Assembly (NCBI GenBank): GCA_036562565.1
Contig: DATCJY010000048.1
Location: 1 to 64,000 of the forward strand
Origin: DATCJY01 sp036562565
Lineage (GTDB): Bacteria; Bacteroidota; Bacteroidia; Flavobacteriales_D; Sanyastnellaceae
Direction of reading: 5' to 3'
DNA: 64,000 nucleotides
In this document: positions 17,471 to 24,885 of the stretch, in pieces
How positions within the stretch are numbered: the first letter of the stretch is position 1
How the letters are laid out: the number at the start of each line of letters is the position of its first letter
The notes under the pieces: generated by a model
What the model was told of the DNA's origin: nothing
Databases searched by the model: none
The model's input: only the letters and a program-made list of their open reading frames with translations
Position numbers and translations under genes: made by a program

Positions 17471-18124
17471 ATGTTGACGGACTCTTACCGCCATAAAGGC
17501 CTGCGTAGAAAATTAGTAGATGAATTGAGAAACATGGGCATCAAAGACGAAATGGTCTTGGATGCCATTATGCGCGTACCTCGACACTACTTTTTGAGTA
17601 GTGCTTTCTTGGAGTACGCATACGAAAATCGTGCGTTTCAAATTGGTGCCGGTCAGACCATTTCGCATCCTTTCACGGTGGCCACTCAAACAGAACTGCT
17701 CAAAGTGGAGAAAGGAATGAAGGTGTTGGAAATCGGTACTGGAAGCGGTTTTCAGACGGCTGTGCTGTGTGAGATGGGGGCTAAGGTTTTCTCCATCGAG
17801 CGCCAGAAACTCCTGCACGACAATTCGAAAATCCTGCTCCAAAAAATGGGCTATAAGCCTTATTTGTCCTATGGTGACGGCTACAAAGGATTGCCAAATC
17901 TCGCTCCGTTTGACCGAATCATTATCACTTGTGCCGTGCCGGTTGTGCCTGAATCCTTGCTCCTGCAGCTCAAGCCGGGCGGGCGACTCGTAATGCCGTA
18001 TGGCGAAGGTGAGGTGCAACAGATGATGGTTATCGAGGAGAAAGAAGACGGTACGTTTGAATCCAGCATGCATGGCTCCTTCTCGTTTGTGCCCATGTTG
18101 GAGAAGCGCAACTCCGTGCACTAA
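17471..18124 (+). CDS. pcm: Protein-L-isoaspartate O-methyltransferase
   Basis: 217 residues, normal length. It repairs isoaspartyl residues in damaged proteins using S-adenosylmethionine. Seen motifs: VPRHYFLSSAFLEYAYENRA, IGAGQTISHPFTVATQTELL (substrate loop), the SAM-binding motif VLEIGTGSGFQTAVL, and the C-terminal LKPGGRLVMPYGEG. A TAGTTTTG box lies only seven bases before the ATG; no -33 element accompanies it, so it is not called a promoter. A small secreted-protein gene follows 37 bases downstream. Confidence 0.93.
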   Translation: MLTDSYRHKGLRRKLVDELRNMGIKDEMVLDAIMRVPRHYFLSSAFLEYAYENRAFQIGAGQTISHPFTVATQTELLKVEKGMKVLEIGTGSGFQTAVLCEMGAKVFSIERQKLLHDNSKILLQKMGYKPYLSYGDGYKGLPNLAPFDRIIITCAVPVVPESLLLQLKPGGRLVMPYGEGEVQQMMVIEEKEDGTFESSMHGSFSFVPMLEKRNSVH

Positions 18125-18161
18125 CGGCCTTCCTTATGTTTGTGCTTCATTCCGTAGGCCT

Positions 18162-18551
18162 ATGCGTTTGCTCTTAATTATAGGGTTATTTGTCTTGCCT
18201 TCGGTGGGCATGGCTCAATCCGATGGTTGTCGCCAGCACCGCGAAGGCAAATTTCTTTTGTCGGACTCCCAAGGAGGGGAATGGATAATTGAACGAAAAG
18301 GCAAAAGACAAATCGAATACAGTGATTTCTATAATGTGAAATTGCGTTTTCGTGTGAGGTGGATAGATGATTCCACGTACGAATTGCAATTGCGCAAAGT
18401 GCTCCATAATCCTGACGGACATGATTTTCCGAAAGGTTTGAAATTGACTGCTACCATGAGCAAATGCAGTGCAAAGGGTTATACGAGAAAAGCAGTAGGG
18501 CATCCATCCGGGGCAACCCTTGAGAGCCGCGTGATACGCTTGGCTGAGTAA
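18162..18551 (+). CDS. Small secreted protein of unknown function
   Basis: 129 residues from ATG 18162. A frame extending back into pcm (18057) is rejected because the signal peptide (MRLLLIIGLFVLPSVGMAQ) begins at 18162. The mature part begins with a Cys (DGCRQHREGKFLLSD) and contains IERKGKRQIEYSDFYNVKLR and WIDDSTYELQLRKVL. This pattern resembles small secreted Bacteroidota proteins sometimes mislabelled in databases as topoisomerase IV subunits; I recognise the pattern only by memory. It is probably co-transcribed with pcm. Confidence 0.6.
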   Translation: MRLLLIIGLFVLPSVGMAQSDGCRQHREGKFLLSDSQGGEWIIERKGKRQIEYSDFYNVKLRFRVRWIDDSTYELQLRKVLHNPDGHDFPKGLKLTATMSKCSAKGYTRKAVGHPSGATLESRVIRLAE

Positions 18552-18572
18552 CTGAGAAAAACTGCGGACAAA

Positions 18573-18606
18573 AAGAAACCCCCAGACGTTTCCGGGGGTG
18601 CTTCTT
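18573..18606. terminator. Hairpin between convergent genes, likely terminator
   Basis: ACCCCC (18578-18583) pairs with GGGGGT (18594-18599), extended by AAGAA (18573-18577) with TTCTT (18602-18606) across a two-base bulge. A second hairpin, TTTTGAGA (18624-18631) with TCTCAAAA (18638-18645), follows. Neither has a long T-run, so termination is likely but not certain. Confidence 0.55.
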
Positions 18607-18748
18607 AACCTTAACCAAAATATTTTTGAGATCACTGTCTCAAAACCTATGAGATGTTTTTACACAGTGAGGATATTTTCAAAGCATGTGCCATAAACGT
18701 TACACCATTGGTCTATAAGTGTGAAGAAATGATAAATGGCCGTTGTCT

Positions 18749-19387
18749 TCATGATAAGAAGTGGCCGAAGTAATCTCTTACCTGTATCAAAAATCGTTGA
18801 ATGAAGTCGGGGTTGAGCAGTGCTACAAATACGACTCCGAAGATGGCGCCCCAGATATGTGCATCATGTGCAATATTCGTGCGCATGCGTTTTTGCATGA
18901 AGTGTTCCAACAAGAAAAATACAAACACACCGAGAAACGCTGGCATCGGAAGAATGAAGAAGAAAGCAATTTGCGCTGTGGGATACATAATCATGAATGC
19001 CATCATCACGGCACTCACCGCACCACTGGCTCCCACCGCACTGTAGCCGTAGTTGTCAGCTTGTTTTACCATGGAAGGAATCGTGGCAGCGAGCCCTCCC
19101 AATACATAGAGCGCAATGAAATAAAAGGCACCTTTTTCAGGGTAAAGAAACTTGAGTGAATTCTCTACTGCACTTCCAAATGAGTAGAACACAAACATGT
19201 TCAGCAACAAGTGTGGAAAGCCCGAATGCACAAACAAGTGCGATAGCAAGCGGTAATATTGTTTCTGGTGTTTTACGCTGTAGGGGTGATGCAGCAGCTT
19301 GCGCATCAATTCCGGATTTTCCATGGCACGCCATGAAACAAATCCCGTAACTACTAAAATGATAAACGTAAGTGGCGCTTCAGCCAT
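18749..19387 (-). CDS. Rhomboid-family intramembrane serine protease
   Basis: 212 residues with six hydrophobic segments. The catalytic serine is Ser121 in VGASGAVSAVMM (GxSG) and the catalytic histidine is His177 in HDAHIWGAIFGVV. The HLFVHSGFPHLLLNMFVFY segment (about 50-68) is the typical rhomboid HxxxHxxxNM region. It cleaves transmembrane substrates within the inner membrane; the substrates are not known. It is 27 bases downstream of the SnoaL-like lipoprotein gene, after a methyltransferase gene, all on the minus strand, and may be co-transcribed with them. Confidence 0.92.
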   Translation of the reverse strand: MAEAPLTFIILVVTGFVSWRAMENPELMRKLLHHPYSVKHQKQYYRLLSHLFVHSGFPHLLLNMFVFYSFGSAVENSLKFLYPEKGAFYFIALYVLGGLAATIPSMVKQADNYGYSAVGASGAVSAVMMAFMIMYPTAQIAFFFILPMPAFLGVFVFFLLEHFMQKRMRTNIAHDAHIWGAIFGVVFVALLNPDFIQRFLIQVRDYFGHFLS

Positions 19388-19414
19388 AAAATCTAATGGT
19401 TGGTTGAAATGTGT

Positions 19415-19870
19415 TTAACTCGAGTGGTCGGCAACGATGTACCAGCCGTCAGGAAACCTTTTCCACAATAATGTATAATATCCTGAAAGTGTGTCAGCTT
19501 TTCTGAATAATTGCCACTTGCCTATGACAAAAGCTGCAGAGTCACTGAGCAGTTCGGTGTTCAAATTGGTGAATTGAAGGTGCCCCATCTCTTCGCGTGA
19601 GGCATATCCTTTTCGGTAATTTTCCAAAGTGGATTGCCAGCCATAGGTGATGCCGCTCTTGCCGATGAAACACAATGAGTCGCTTTTCCAATAGGCTTTC
19701 ATATAATTTTCGAGGTCGCCTGCATTCCAAGCCGATTGTTGCTCTGCCATCAAGGTGTGTATGGTTTTAAGCACCGCAACCTTGTCCTGCAGTTCAGGTT
19801 GTTGACTCATAGGAGCCGAGCAGGAGTATAGTAATAAGCACACAATGGATATAGGAAAGAATCTTTTCAT
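19415..19870 (-). CDS. SnoaL/DUF4440-like lipoprotein
   Basis: 151 residues from ATG 19870; the longer frame (19918) would overlap the upstream methyltransferase. The lipoprotein signal is MKRFFPISIVCLLLYSC. The mature part has the NTF2-like cone-fold pattern: LMAEQQSAWNAGDLENYMKAY, a ITYGWQSTLENYRKGY segment, and a final strand pair ending GWYIVADHSS. This matches the DUF4440/SnoaL-like group. Whether it binds a ligand or has activity is unknown. It is 11 bases downstream of the methyltransferase. Confidence 0.75.
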   Translation of the reverse strand: MKRFFPISIVCLLLYSCSAPMSQQPELQDKVAVLKTIHTLMAEQQSAWNAGDLENYMKAYWKSDSLCFIGKSGITYGWQSTLENYRKGYASREEMGHLQFTNLNTELLSDSAAFVIGKWQLFRKADTLSGYYTLLWKRFPDGWYIVADHSS

Positions 19871-19881
19871 GTCGTGTATGC

Positions 19882-20565
19882 TCATTTTGTCGCTACACCA
19901 TAGCATATATAATTCCAATTGTCCGGAACAACTCGGTTGAAGAGCAGGTTGTCTGCTTTGGCCAGTACTTGCCTTTGCGATTCGCTGCGGCCAAGAGCTC
20001 CCAAAAAACCGGTTGTCTTAAGCGTGTGGGAGCTGAATATTTTCAAGAAATCGTGCATTTCGACTATGGAAACATAGCGCCACGAGTCGCCCCAGCTGAC
20101 AAAATTCCTGCGCAGGCGTTGATGCACCGGTGATGCTATAAGGTTCTCAGCGTACAGCAATTTTCCTCCGGGTTTCAATGCTTTGTGCATTTGTCTGAAA
20201 GCTTCGCGCTGTGTTGCTATATTGCTGTTGCGACCAATACCACCAATAATGGATTTGAAAACGATCACATCGAAATGGTCTTCATACGGAATGGATGTGG
20301 CATCAATATCTTGGTAGGTTATGAGGTGAGTGACCTTGTGTTTTTCGTGCAATGGACGAGCAGTTGATTCGGTATTTTGTAGGTCGGAGCACACAGTGGG
20401 GATGCCTTTGAGTGCTAGCCACAAGGCCAGTCCACCTTCTCTACCTCCCAACTCAAGACCCGATTTCACCTTGGACCAGTCCACTTCTTTGTCCCAGTAT
20501 TTCAATGCTTTGGACCAAGATGCCGTGTCCCATTGAATGATATCTTTTTTTAATTGCTTATCCAT
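19882..20565 (-). CDS. Class I SAM-dependent methyltransferase
   Basis: 227 residues from ATG 20565; the frame extends to 20601 only with a non-ATG start. Motif I reads GLELGGREGGLALWLALKG, with a second Rossmann strand ending VCSDLQN. A FDVIVFKSIIGGIGR strand and the LKPGGKLLYAENL motif complete the class I fold. The C-terminal part is more specific (RRNFVSWGDSWRYVS). The substrate cannot be predicted. It heads a possible three-gene unit with the lipoprotein and the rhomboid protease. Confidence 0.82.
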   Translation of the reverse strand: MDKQLKKDIIQWDTASWSKALKYWDKEVDWSKVKSGLELGGREGGLALWLALKGIPTVCSDLQNTESTARPLHEKHKVTHLITYQDIDATSIPYEDHFDVIVFKSIIGGIGRNSNIATQREAFRQMHKALKPGGKLLYAENLIASPVHQRLRRNFVSWGDSWRYVSIVEMHDFLKIFSSHTLKTTGFLGALGRSESQRQVLAKADNLLFNRVVPDNWNYICYGVATK

Positions 20566-20944
20566 GCGTGTATGAAGGTGAACATCCGGATGCAAGGTCA
20601 ATCAAGCTGTTCAATTGGCTCCAAACTTACGGCCTTCCATTTAATTCACTCCATCAACAGGGAAGTTTCTCATTTCTGGACTTTCAGAAATCAACATTCG
20701 ATTTTCTTCCAACAGGAGCTCCAAGGGGCGGCAGAGGGAAAGGAATGTTTTCAACATGTTTCACCGGTTTTATTCGTTTCTGTGAAACAAAAATGTTTCA
20801 CGGTTTGCTTCAACGGGTTCATTTACAGTGATGTGTTTAAACTTATCAACGCTGTTTCCACATTGGTTGTGTGTACAACTTTGAGTCGTGAAAATGCGCT
20901 CCGGCCTATGTTCCACGGTACTTTCGTCCTCGTTTCACAGAATT
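20566..20944. other. Gene-free stretch between divergent genes, containing ParB-like half-sites
   Basis: No supported gene. Short frames here overlap no recognisable domain. Several copies of an 8-base word related to half of parS occur between 20757 and 20938 and are described separately. Confidence 0.6.
20757..20801. promoter_or_regulatory. Cluster of parS-like half-sites
   Basis: TGTTTCAC at 20757-20764, its reverse complement GTGAAACA at 20782-20789, and TGTTTCAC again at 20794-20801. The canonical ParB site is TGTTTCACGTGAAACA, two such halves head-to-head. A variant TGTTCCAC sits at 20909-20916 and GTTTCAC at 20932-20938. No complete 16-base palindrome is present here. The cluster is about 0.9 kb upstream of parA. 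Confidence 0.4.
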
Positions 20945-21622
20945 ATGAAGTATACATATTACGGTCATAGCTGCTTCTTGGTAGAAGTAAATGGAGTTAA
21001 GTTGTTGTTCGATCCTTTTATCACCGGAAACGAACTTGCCAAAGGAATTGACATTTCAACCATTTCTTGTGATTACATCCTGTTGTCACACGGTCACTTT
21101 GACCATGTGTTGGATGCTGAGGTAATTGCAAAACGAACAGGGGCTACCATTGTGGCCAACTTTGAGATTGCCAGTTATTACGGAAACAAAGGGTTGAGCT
21201 ATCACCCTATGAACTTGGGTGGTAAATGGAATTTCGGCCAGTTCACAGTAAAAGCGGTTGCTGCCGTTCACAGCAGCGTGCTTGCTGATGGAACTTATGG
21301 CGGTAACCCGATGGGGTATGTGATTGTTGCGGGTGACACCAGCTTCTATTACTCGGGTGATACAGCTTTACACATGGACATGCAATTGATTCCTCGCTTC
21401 ACCAAGCTCAATGCCGCCTTCTTGTGTATGGGGGACAACCTCACCATGGGCGTGGAAGATGCAATCATTGCTTCTGATTTCATCCAATGCAACAATATTG
21501 TGGCCATGCACTTCGATACCTTCCCGATTATCAAATTGCAGCCGGACAATGCCGTGAAACAATTTGAACAAAACGGTAAACAACTCACAGTGCCGGCCAT
21601 TGGCAACACCTATGAGTTATAA
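20945..21622 (+). CDS. Metal-dependent hydrolase, UPF0173 (metallo-beta-lactamase fold)
   Basis: 225 residues from ATG 20945. It opens with MKYTYYGHSCFLVEVNG and has the metal-binding SHGHFDHVLDAEV (HxHxDH) motif, a SGDTALHMDMQLI aspartate motif and a C-terminal AMHFDTFPII histidine. This is the UPF0173/YtkL-type metallo-beta-lactamase fold hydrolase of about 225 residues. Its natural substrate is not established. It is 41 bases upstream of parA and on the same strand, so it may be in the same transcript. Confidence 0.88.
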   Translation: MKYTYYGHSCFLVEVNGVKLLFDPFITGNELAKGIDISTISCDYILLSHGHFDHVLDAEVIAKRTGATIVANFEIASYYGNKGLSYHPMNLGGKWNFGQFTVKAVAAVHSSVLADGTYGGNPMGYVIVAGDTSFYYSGDTALHMDMQLIPRFTKLNAAFLCMGDNLTMGVEDAIIASDFIQCNNIVAMHFDTFPIIKLQPDNAVKQFEQNGKQLTVPAIGNTYEL

Positions 21623-21663
21623 TTAAAACAAAAGCATATCAATCAATAAAACAGATAAACAGA

Positions 21664-22476
21664 ATGGGAAAAATACTAACGGTGGCCAATCAGAAAGGTG
21701 GAGTCGGTAAAACCACTACAGCCATAAATCTGGCGGCTGCACTTGGAGTATTGGAGTTCAAAACACTCTTGGTGGATGCCGATCCTCAGGCCAACGCTAC
21801 CAGTGGAGTAGGAGTGGACCCTAAAGAGGTGAAAGCCGGTATCTATGAGTGTTTGGTGAATGAAGTAAATCCCCGTGATTTGGTCATCACTACCACCAAC
21901 CCTAACCTCGATTTGCTTCCATCGCACATCGATCTTGTGGGGGCGGAAATTGAATTGATAAACGCTACCAACCGTGAATACAAAATGCGCGATGCGTTGA
22001 GCAAACTGCGCGATGATTACGATTTCATAATCATCGATTGTTCGCCATCGCTTGGTTTGGTGACCATCAACGCCCTTACTGCGTCTGATTCGGTGATCGT
22101 GCCGGTGCAATGCGAGTACTTCGCTTTGGAGGGGTTGGGCAAATTGTTGAACACTGTAAAAATCGTTCAGCAAAAACTTAATACCGATTTGACCATCGAA
22201 GGCATATTGCTCACCATGTACGATTCACGTCTGCGCTTGAGCAACCAAGTGGTAGAAGAGGTGCGCATGCACTTCCAGGAAATGGTTTTTGATACCATCA
22301 TCCACCGCAATACCACACTGGGTGAAGCACCAAGCTTTGGTCAAACCATCCTCATGCACGATGCAAGTAGCAAGGGAGCGATTAATTACCTCAACCTCGC
22401 TCGTGAAATCCTTCAGAAGAAGGAAATGACTAAAATGAATAACAAAGACAAATACATCGATATAGACAATGGCTAA
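21664..22476 (+). CDS. parA: Chromosome-partitioning ATPase ParA/Soj
   Basis: 270 residues. The deviant Walker A motif is ANQKGGVGKTTTAINLA (about 8-24), followed by LLVDADPQANAT and FIIIDCSPSLGLVT. It is a chromosomal Soj-type ParA without the N-terminal DNA-binding extension of plasmid P1-type proteins. With ParB it moves or positions the origin region on the nucleoid. Its last bases overlap the parB start by eight bases (ATGGCTAA), so the two are translationally coupled. Confidence 0.96.
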   Translation: MGKILTVANQKGGVGKTTTAINLAAALGVLEFKTLLVDADPQANATSGVGVDPKEVKAGIYECLVNEVNPRDLVITTTNPNLDLLPSHIDLVGAEIELINATNREYKMRDALSKLRDDYDFIIIDCSPSLGLVTINALTASDSVIVPVQCEYFALEGLGKLLNTVKIVQQKLNTDLTIEGILLTMYDSRLRLSNQVVEEVRMHFQEMVFDTIIHRNTTLGEAPSFGQTILMHDASSKGAINYLNLAREILQKKEMTKMNNKDKYIDIDNG

Positions 22477-23401
22477 GAAACCCGCATTAGGAAGAGGATT
22501 GAGCGCATTGCTCGAGAGTGCTGCACCTGCTGCGAAAGAAGTGGTGGCGGAGGCTCCGGTGAATGCGGCTCCACCGAAACAACCCGCACAGGAAAACACT
22601 GAAGTTGGTAATGTAGCCGGGCCTATTTCCATTGTAAGCATCTCACAAATCGATGCCAACCCTTTTCAGCCACGTCAGGAATTTGATAAGGAAGCGCTTC
22701 AAGAGTTGGCACAAAGCATCCGTGAACTGGGCTTGATTCAACCTATAACCGTTAGGAAGGTATCGGCCAAGAAATATCAAATCATCAGTGGTGAGCGCAG
22801 ATTCCGTGCATCACAGCTGGCAGGTTTGGAAGAGGTTCCGGTATATATCCGCACAGCGGATGACCAAGCCATGTTGGAGTTGGCGCTGGTAGAAAATATT
22901 CAGCGCGAAAACCTCAACGCAATTGAAATTGCCATCAGCTACAAGCGCCTCATGGAGGAATGCAATCTCACCACCGAAAAGTTGGCTGAGCGTGTGGGTA
23001 AAGACCGCACAACGGTTACAAACTATGTGCGCTTGCTCAAACTTCCACCTGAAATCCAAATCGGTATCATCGAAAAGAAAATATCAATGGGACACGCACG
23101 CGCACTCATCAATACCGAGCCGGAATCCAAACAACTCAAAATCTACAAACTCATTCTCGAAAAAGATTTGAGCGTGAGAAAAGTAGAAGAGTTGGCCAAG
23201 GAAAACGATGCACCCAAATTGTTCAAATCAGAGAAAGCCATCCTTCCGTTGGAATTCCAAAAAATGCAGGCTGATTTGAAATTGAAATTTGGCAAGAAAG
23301 CAAAGCTGCAGCGCAACGAGCACGGTATCGGAAAATTGGAAATCCCATTTACTACCGATGATGACCTGCAACGCATCATTGATATGTTGGGCTTGAATTA
23401 A
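22469..23401 (+). CDS. parB: Chromosome-partitioning protein ParB/Spo0J
   Basis: 310 residues. The start (MAKKPALGRGLSALLES) is the conserved ParA-stimulating N-terminus. After an Ala/Pro linker (about 20-50) comes the CTP-binding ParB/Srx domain with NPFQPRQEFD and the GERRFRASQLAGL motif, then ENIQRENLNAIE. The helix-turn-helix for parS binding follows (LTTEKLAERVGKDRTTVTNY), and the C-terminal dimerisation region. It overlaps parA by eight bases. Normal length for the family. Confidence 0.96.
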   Translation: MAKKPALGRGLSALLESAAPAAKEVVAEAPVNAAPPKQPAQENTEVGNVAGPISIVSISQIDANPFQPRQEFDKEALQELAQSIRELGLIQPITVRKVSAKKYQIISGERRFRASQLAGLEEVPVYIRTADDQAMLELALVENIQRENLNAIEIAISYKRLMEECNLTTEKLAERVGKDRTTVTNYVRLLKLPPEIQIGIIEKKISMGHARALINTEPESKQLKIYKLILEKDLSVRKVEELAKENDAPKLFKSEKAILPLEFQKMQADLKLKFGKKAKLQRNEHGIGKLEIPFTTDDDLQRIIDMLGLN

Positions 23402-23426
23402 GTTTAGCTTTCAGCCTTGGCTAAAT

Positions 23427-24101
23427 TTGCACGTGTTTAATCAGAAAATATATCCATTGAGAAAAGGAGTCCCACAAGGGGTGGTACTCCTTTTTTTATG
23501 GTTGGTTTCGGTGTTCACTCCTTCACAGGTTTTGGCTCAAAAAACTCAGAACGATACGATTATATCCGAGTTTACGACCATCGATACCACGGGCTTGGCC
23601 TATGGTAATTTCCGCAAATCGTTTCTCTATAAGTGGCACATGAGCCCGCATTCACCGCTCAAAGCCACACTCTTTTCTGCAGTGATTCCAGGAACCGGGC
23701 AGATGTACAATGGCTACAAAAAGGAAGGTTCTGTTTTTCGCAAATACTGGAAAGTGCCGGTGGTCTATGCCGGAATAGGCACATGTATCGGGTTCATTGC
23801 TTTCAATGACAGAGAGTATAAGCGATACAAGGCGGAATACATTGCATCCATGACTGGTGGTGAACGCACCATGAGCGGCACACCTTATCAATTGGAGCAA
23901 ATACAGGAACAATACCACCAGTGGCGTGACCTGAGTTATCTGGCATTGGTAGGAGTATATTTTTTACAAATCATTGATGCCAATGTGGATGCGCACCTGT
24001 TTTATCATGATGTCAGCCGCAACCTAGACCTTAGCATCCATCCATCCGTTGTGAATACCGGACGCATAACACCCGGCCTCGGATTGACTTTAAGTTTTTA
24101 G
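23427..24101 (+). CDS. DUF5683 protein, non-ATG start
   Basis: 224 residues. There is no ATG before residue 73, so translation must begin at TTG 23427 or GTG 23433. A signal/anchor segment (VVLLFLWLVSVF) ends at VLAQ. The conserved DUF5683 core is HSPLKATLFSAVIPGTGQMY followed by YWKVPVVYAGIGTCIGFIAF, and a later LALVGVYFLQIIDANVDAHL segment. These give two or three membrane segments with glycine motifs. Function is unknown. Its position between parB and dapB is conserved in Bacteroidota from what I recall. Confidence 0.8.
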   Translation: MHVFNQKIYPLRKGVPQGVVLLFLWLVSVFTPSQVLAQKTQNDTIISEFTTIDTTGLAYGNFRKSFLYKWHMSPHSPLKATLFSAVIPGTGQMYNGYKKEGSVFRKYWKVPVVYAGIGTCIGFIAFNDREYKRYKAEYIASMTGGERTMSGTPYQLEQIQEQYHQWRDLSYLALVGVYFLQIIDANVDAHLFYHDVSRNLDLSIHPSVVNTGRITPGLGLTLSF

Positions 24102-24132
24102 CATTGTATTCAAAATTTACGCATCGATAGTT

Positions 24133-24843
24133 ATGAATGTAGCAATCATCGGATATGGTAAAATGGGCAAAGAGGTGGAGGCCGTTTTGCAACAAATGGG
24201 TCACACCATCACTTTGCGCTCGGATGCGCATTCACCTTTCAAAGCTGAGGATTTAAAGGGCAGTGATGTAGCCATCGAGTTTACCCGTCCTGATAGCGCA
24301 GTGGACAATATCTTCAAATGTTTTGATGCCAATTGTCCGGTGGTAGTGGGTACTACGGGTTGGTATATGCGCATGCCCGAAGTGCGAAGCGAATGCCTCT
24401 CGCGCAATCAATCCATGTTGTATGCTACTAATTTTTCCATTGGCGTTAATATTCTCTTTCACCTCAACAAAGAGCTGGCCCGTATCATGGAACGCTTCCC
24501 TGAATACGAACCCGGCATTTTGGAAATTCACCACGCAGCCAAATTGGACAAGCCAAGCGGAACGGCTATTACCTTGGCTGAGGGCATCATGGAGAACATT
24601 CCGCGCAAAAAGGAATGGGTGAATGAATTGGCACAAAACCCCGAACAACTCACCATTATCTCACAACGTGAAGGAGAAGTTCCGGGAACACATGCCATCA
24701 ATTACACATCATCTGTGGATAACATTGGGCTGGTTCATCAGGCCAATAACAGAAGAGGCTTTGCTTTGGGGGCTGTAAAAGCCGCTGAGTGGCTCGTGGG
24801 AAAAAAAGGGTGTTTTTCCATCCATGATTTTCTCAAATTTTAA
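24133..24843 (+). CDS. dapB: 4-hydroxy-tetrahydrodipicolinate reductase
   Basis: 236 residues. It reduces the product of DapA with NAD(P)H in lysine/diaminopimelate synthesis. The nucleotide-binding start is MNVAIIGYGKMGKEVEAVL, then VAIEFTRPDSAV and VVGTTGWY. The catalytic motif is EIHHAAKLDKPSGTAITLAE, with the conserved lysine of DKPSGTA. The C-terminus has the GALLAAEWL-like end (GAVKAAEWLVGK). It is slightly shorter than the E. coli enzyme, as usual in this phylum. It lies 31 bases after DUF5683 and 42 bases before lepB. Confidence 0.95.
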   Translation: MNVAIIGYGKMGKEVEAVLQQMGHTITLRSDAHSPFKAEDLKGSDVAIEFTRPDSAVDNIFKCFDANCPVVVGTTGWYMRMPEVRSECLSRNQSMLYATNFSIGVNILFHLNKELARIMERFPEYEPGILEIHHAAKLDKPSGTAITLAEGIMENIPRKKEWVNELAQNPEQLTIISQREGEVPGTHAINYTSSVDNIGLVHQANNRRGFALGAVKAAEWLVGKKGCFSIHDFLKF

Positions 24844-24885
24844 TTGAACATCTAATTACTAATTGCTTTAAAAGAGATTACATAA

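Noticed and set aside
17513..18121. 202-codon minus-strand open frame
   Set aside because: Antisense to pcm, His/Gln-rich as expected from a shadow frame.
20757..20801. Complete parS site
   Set aside because: Half-sites are present but never as the contiguous 16-base palindrome, so only half-sites are reported.
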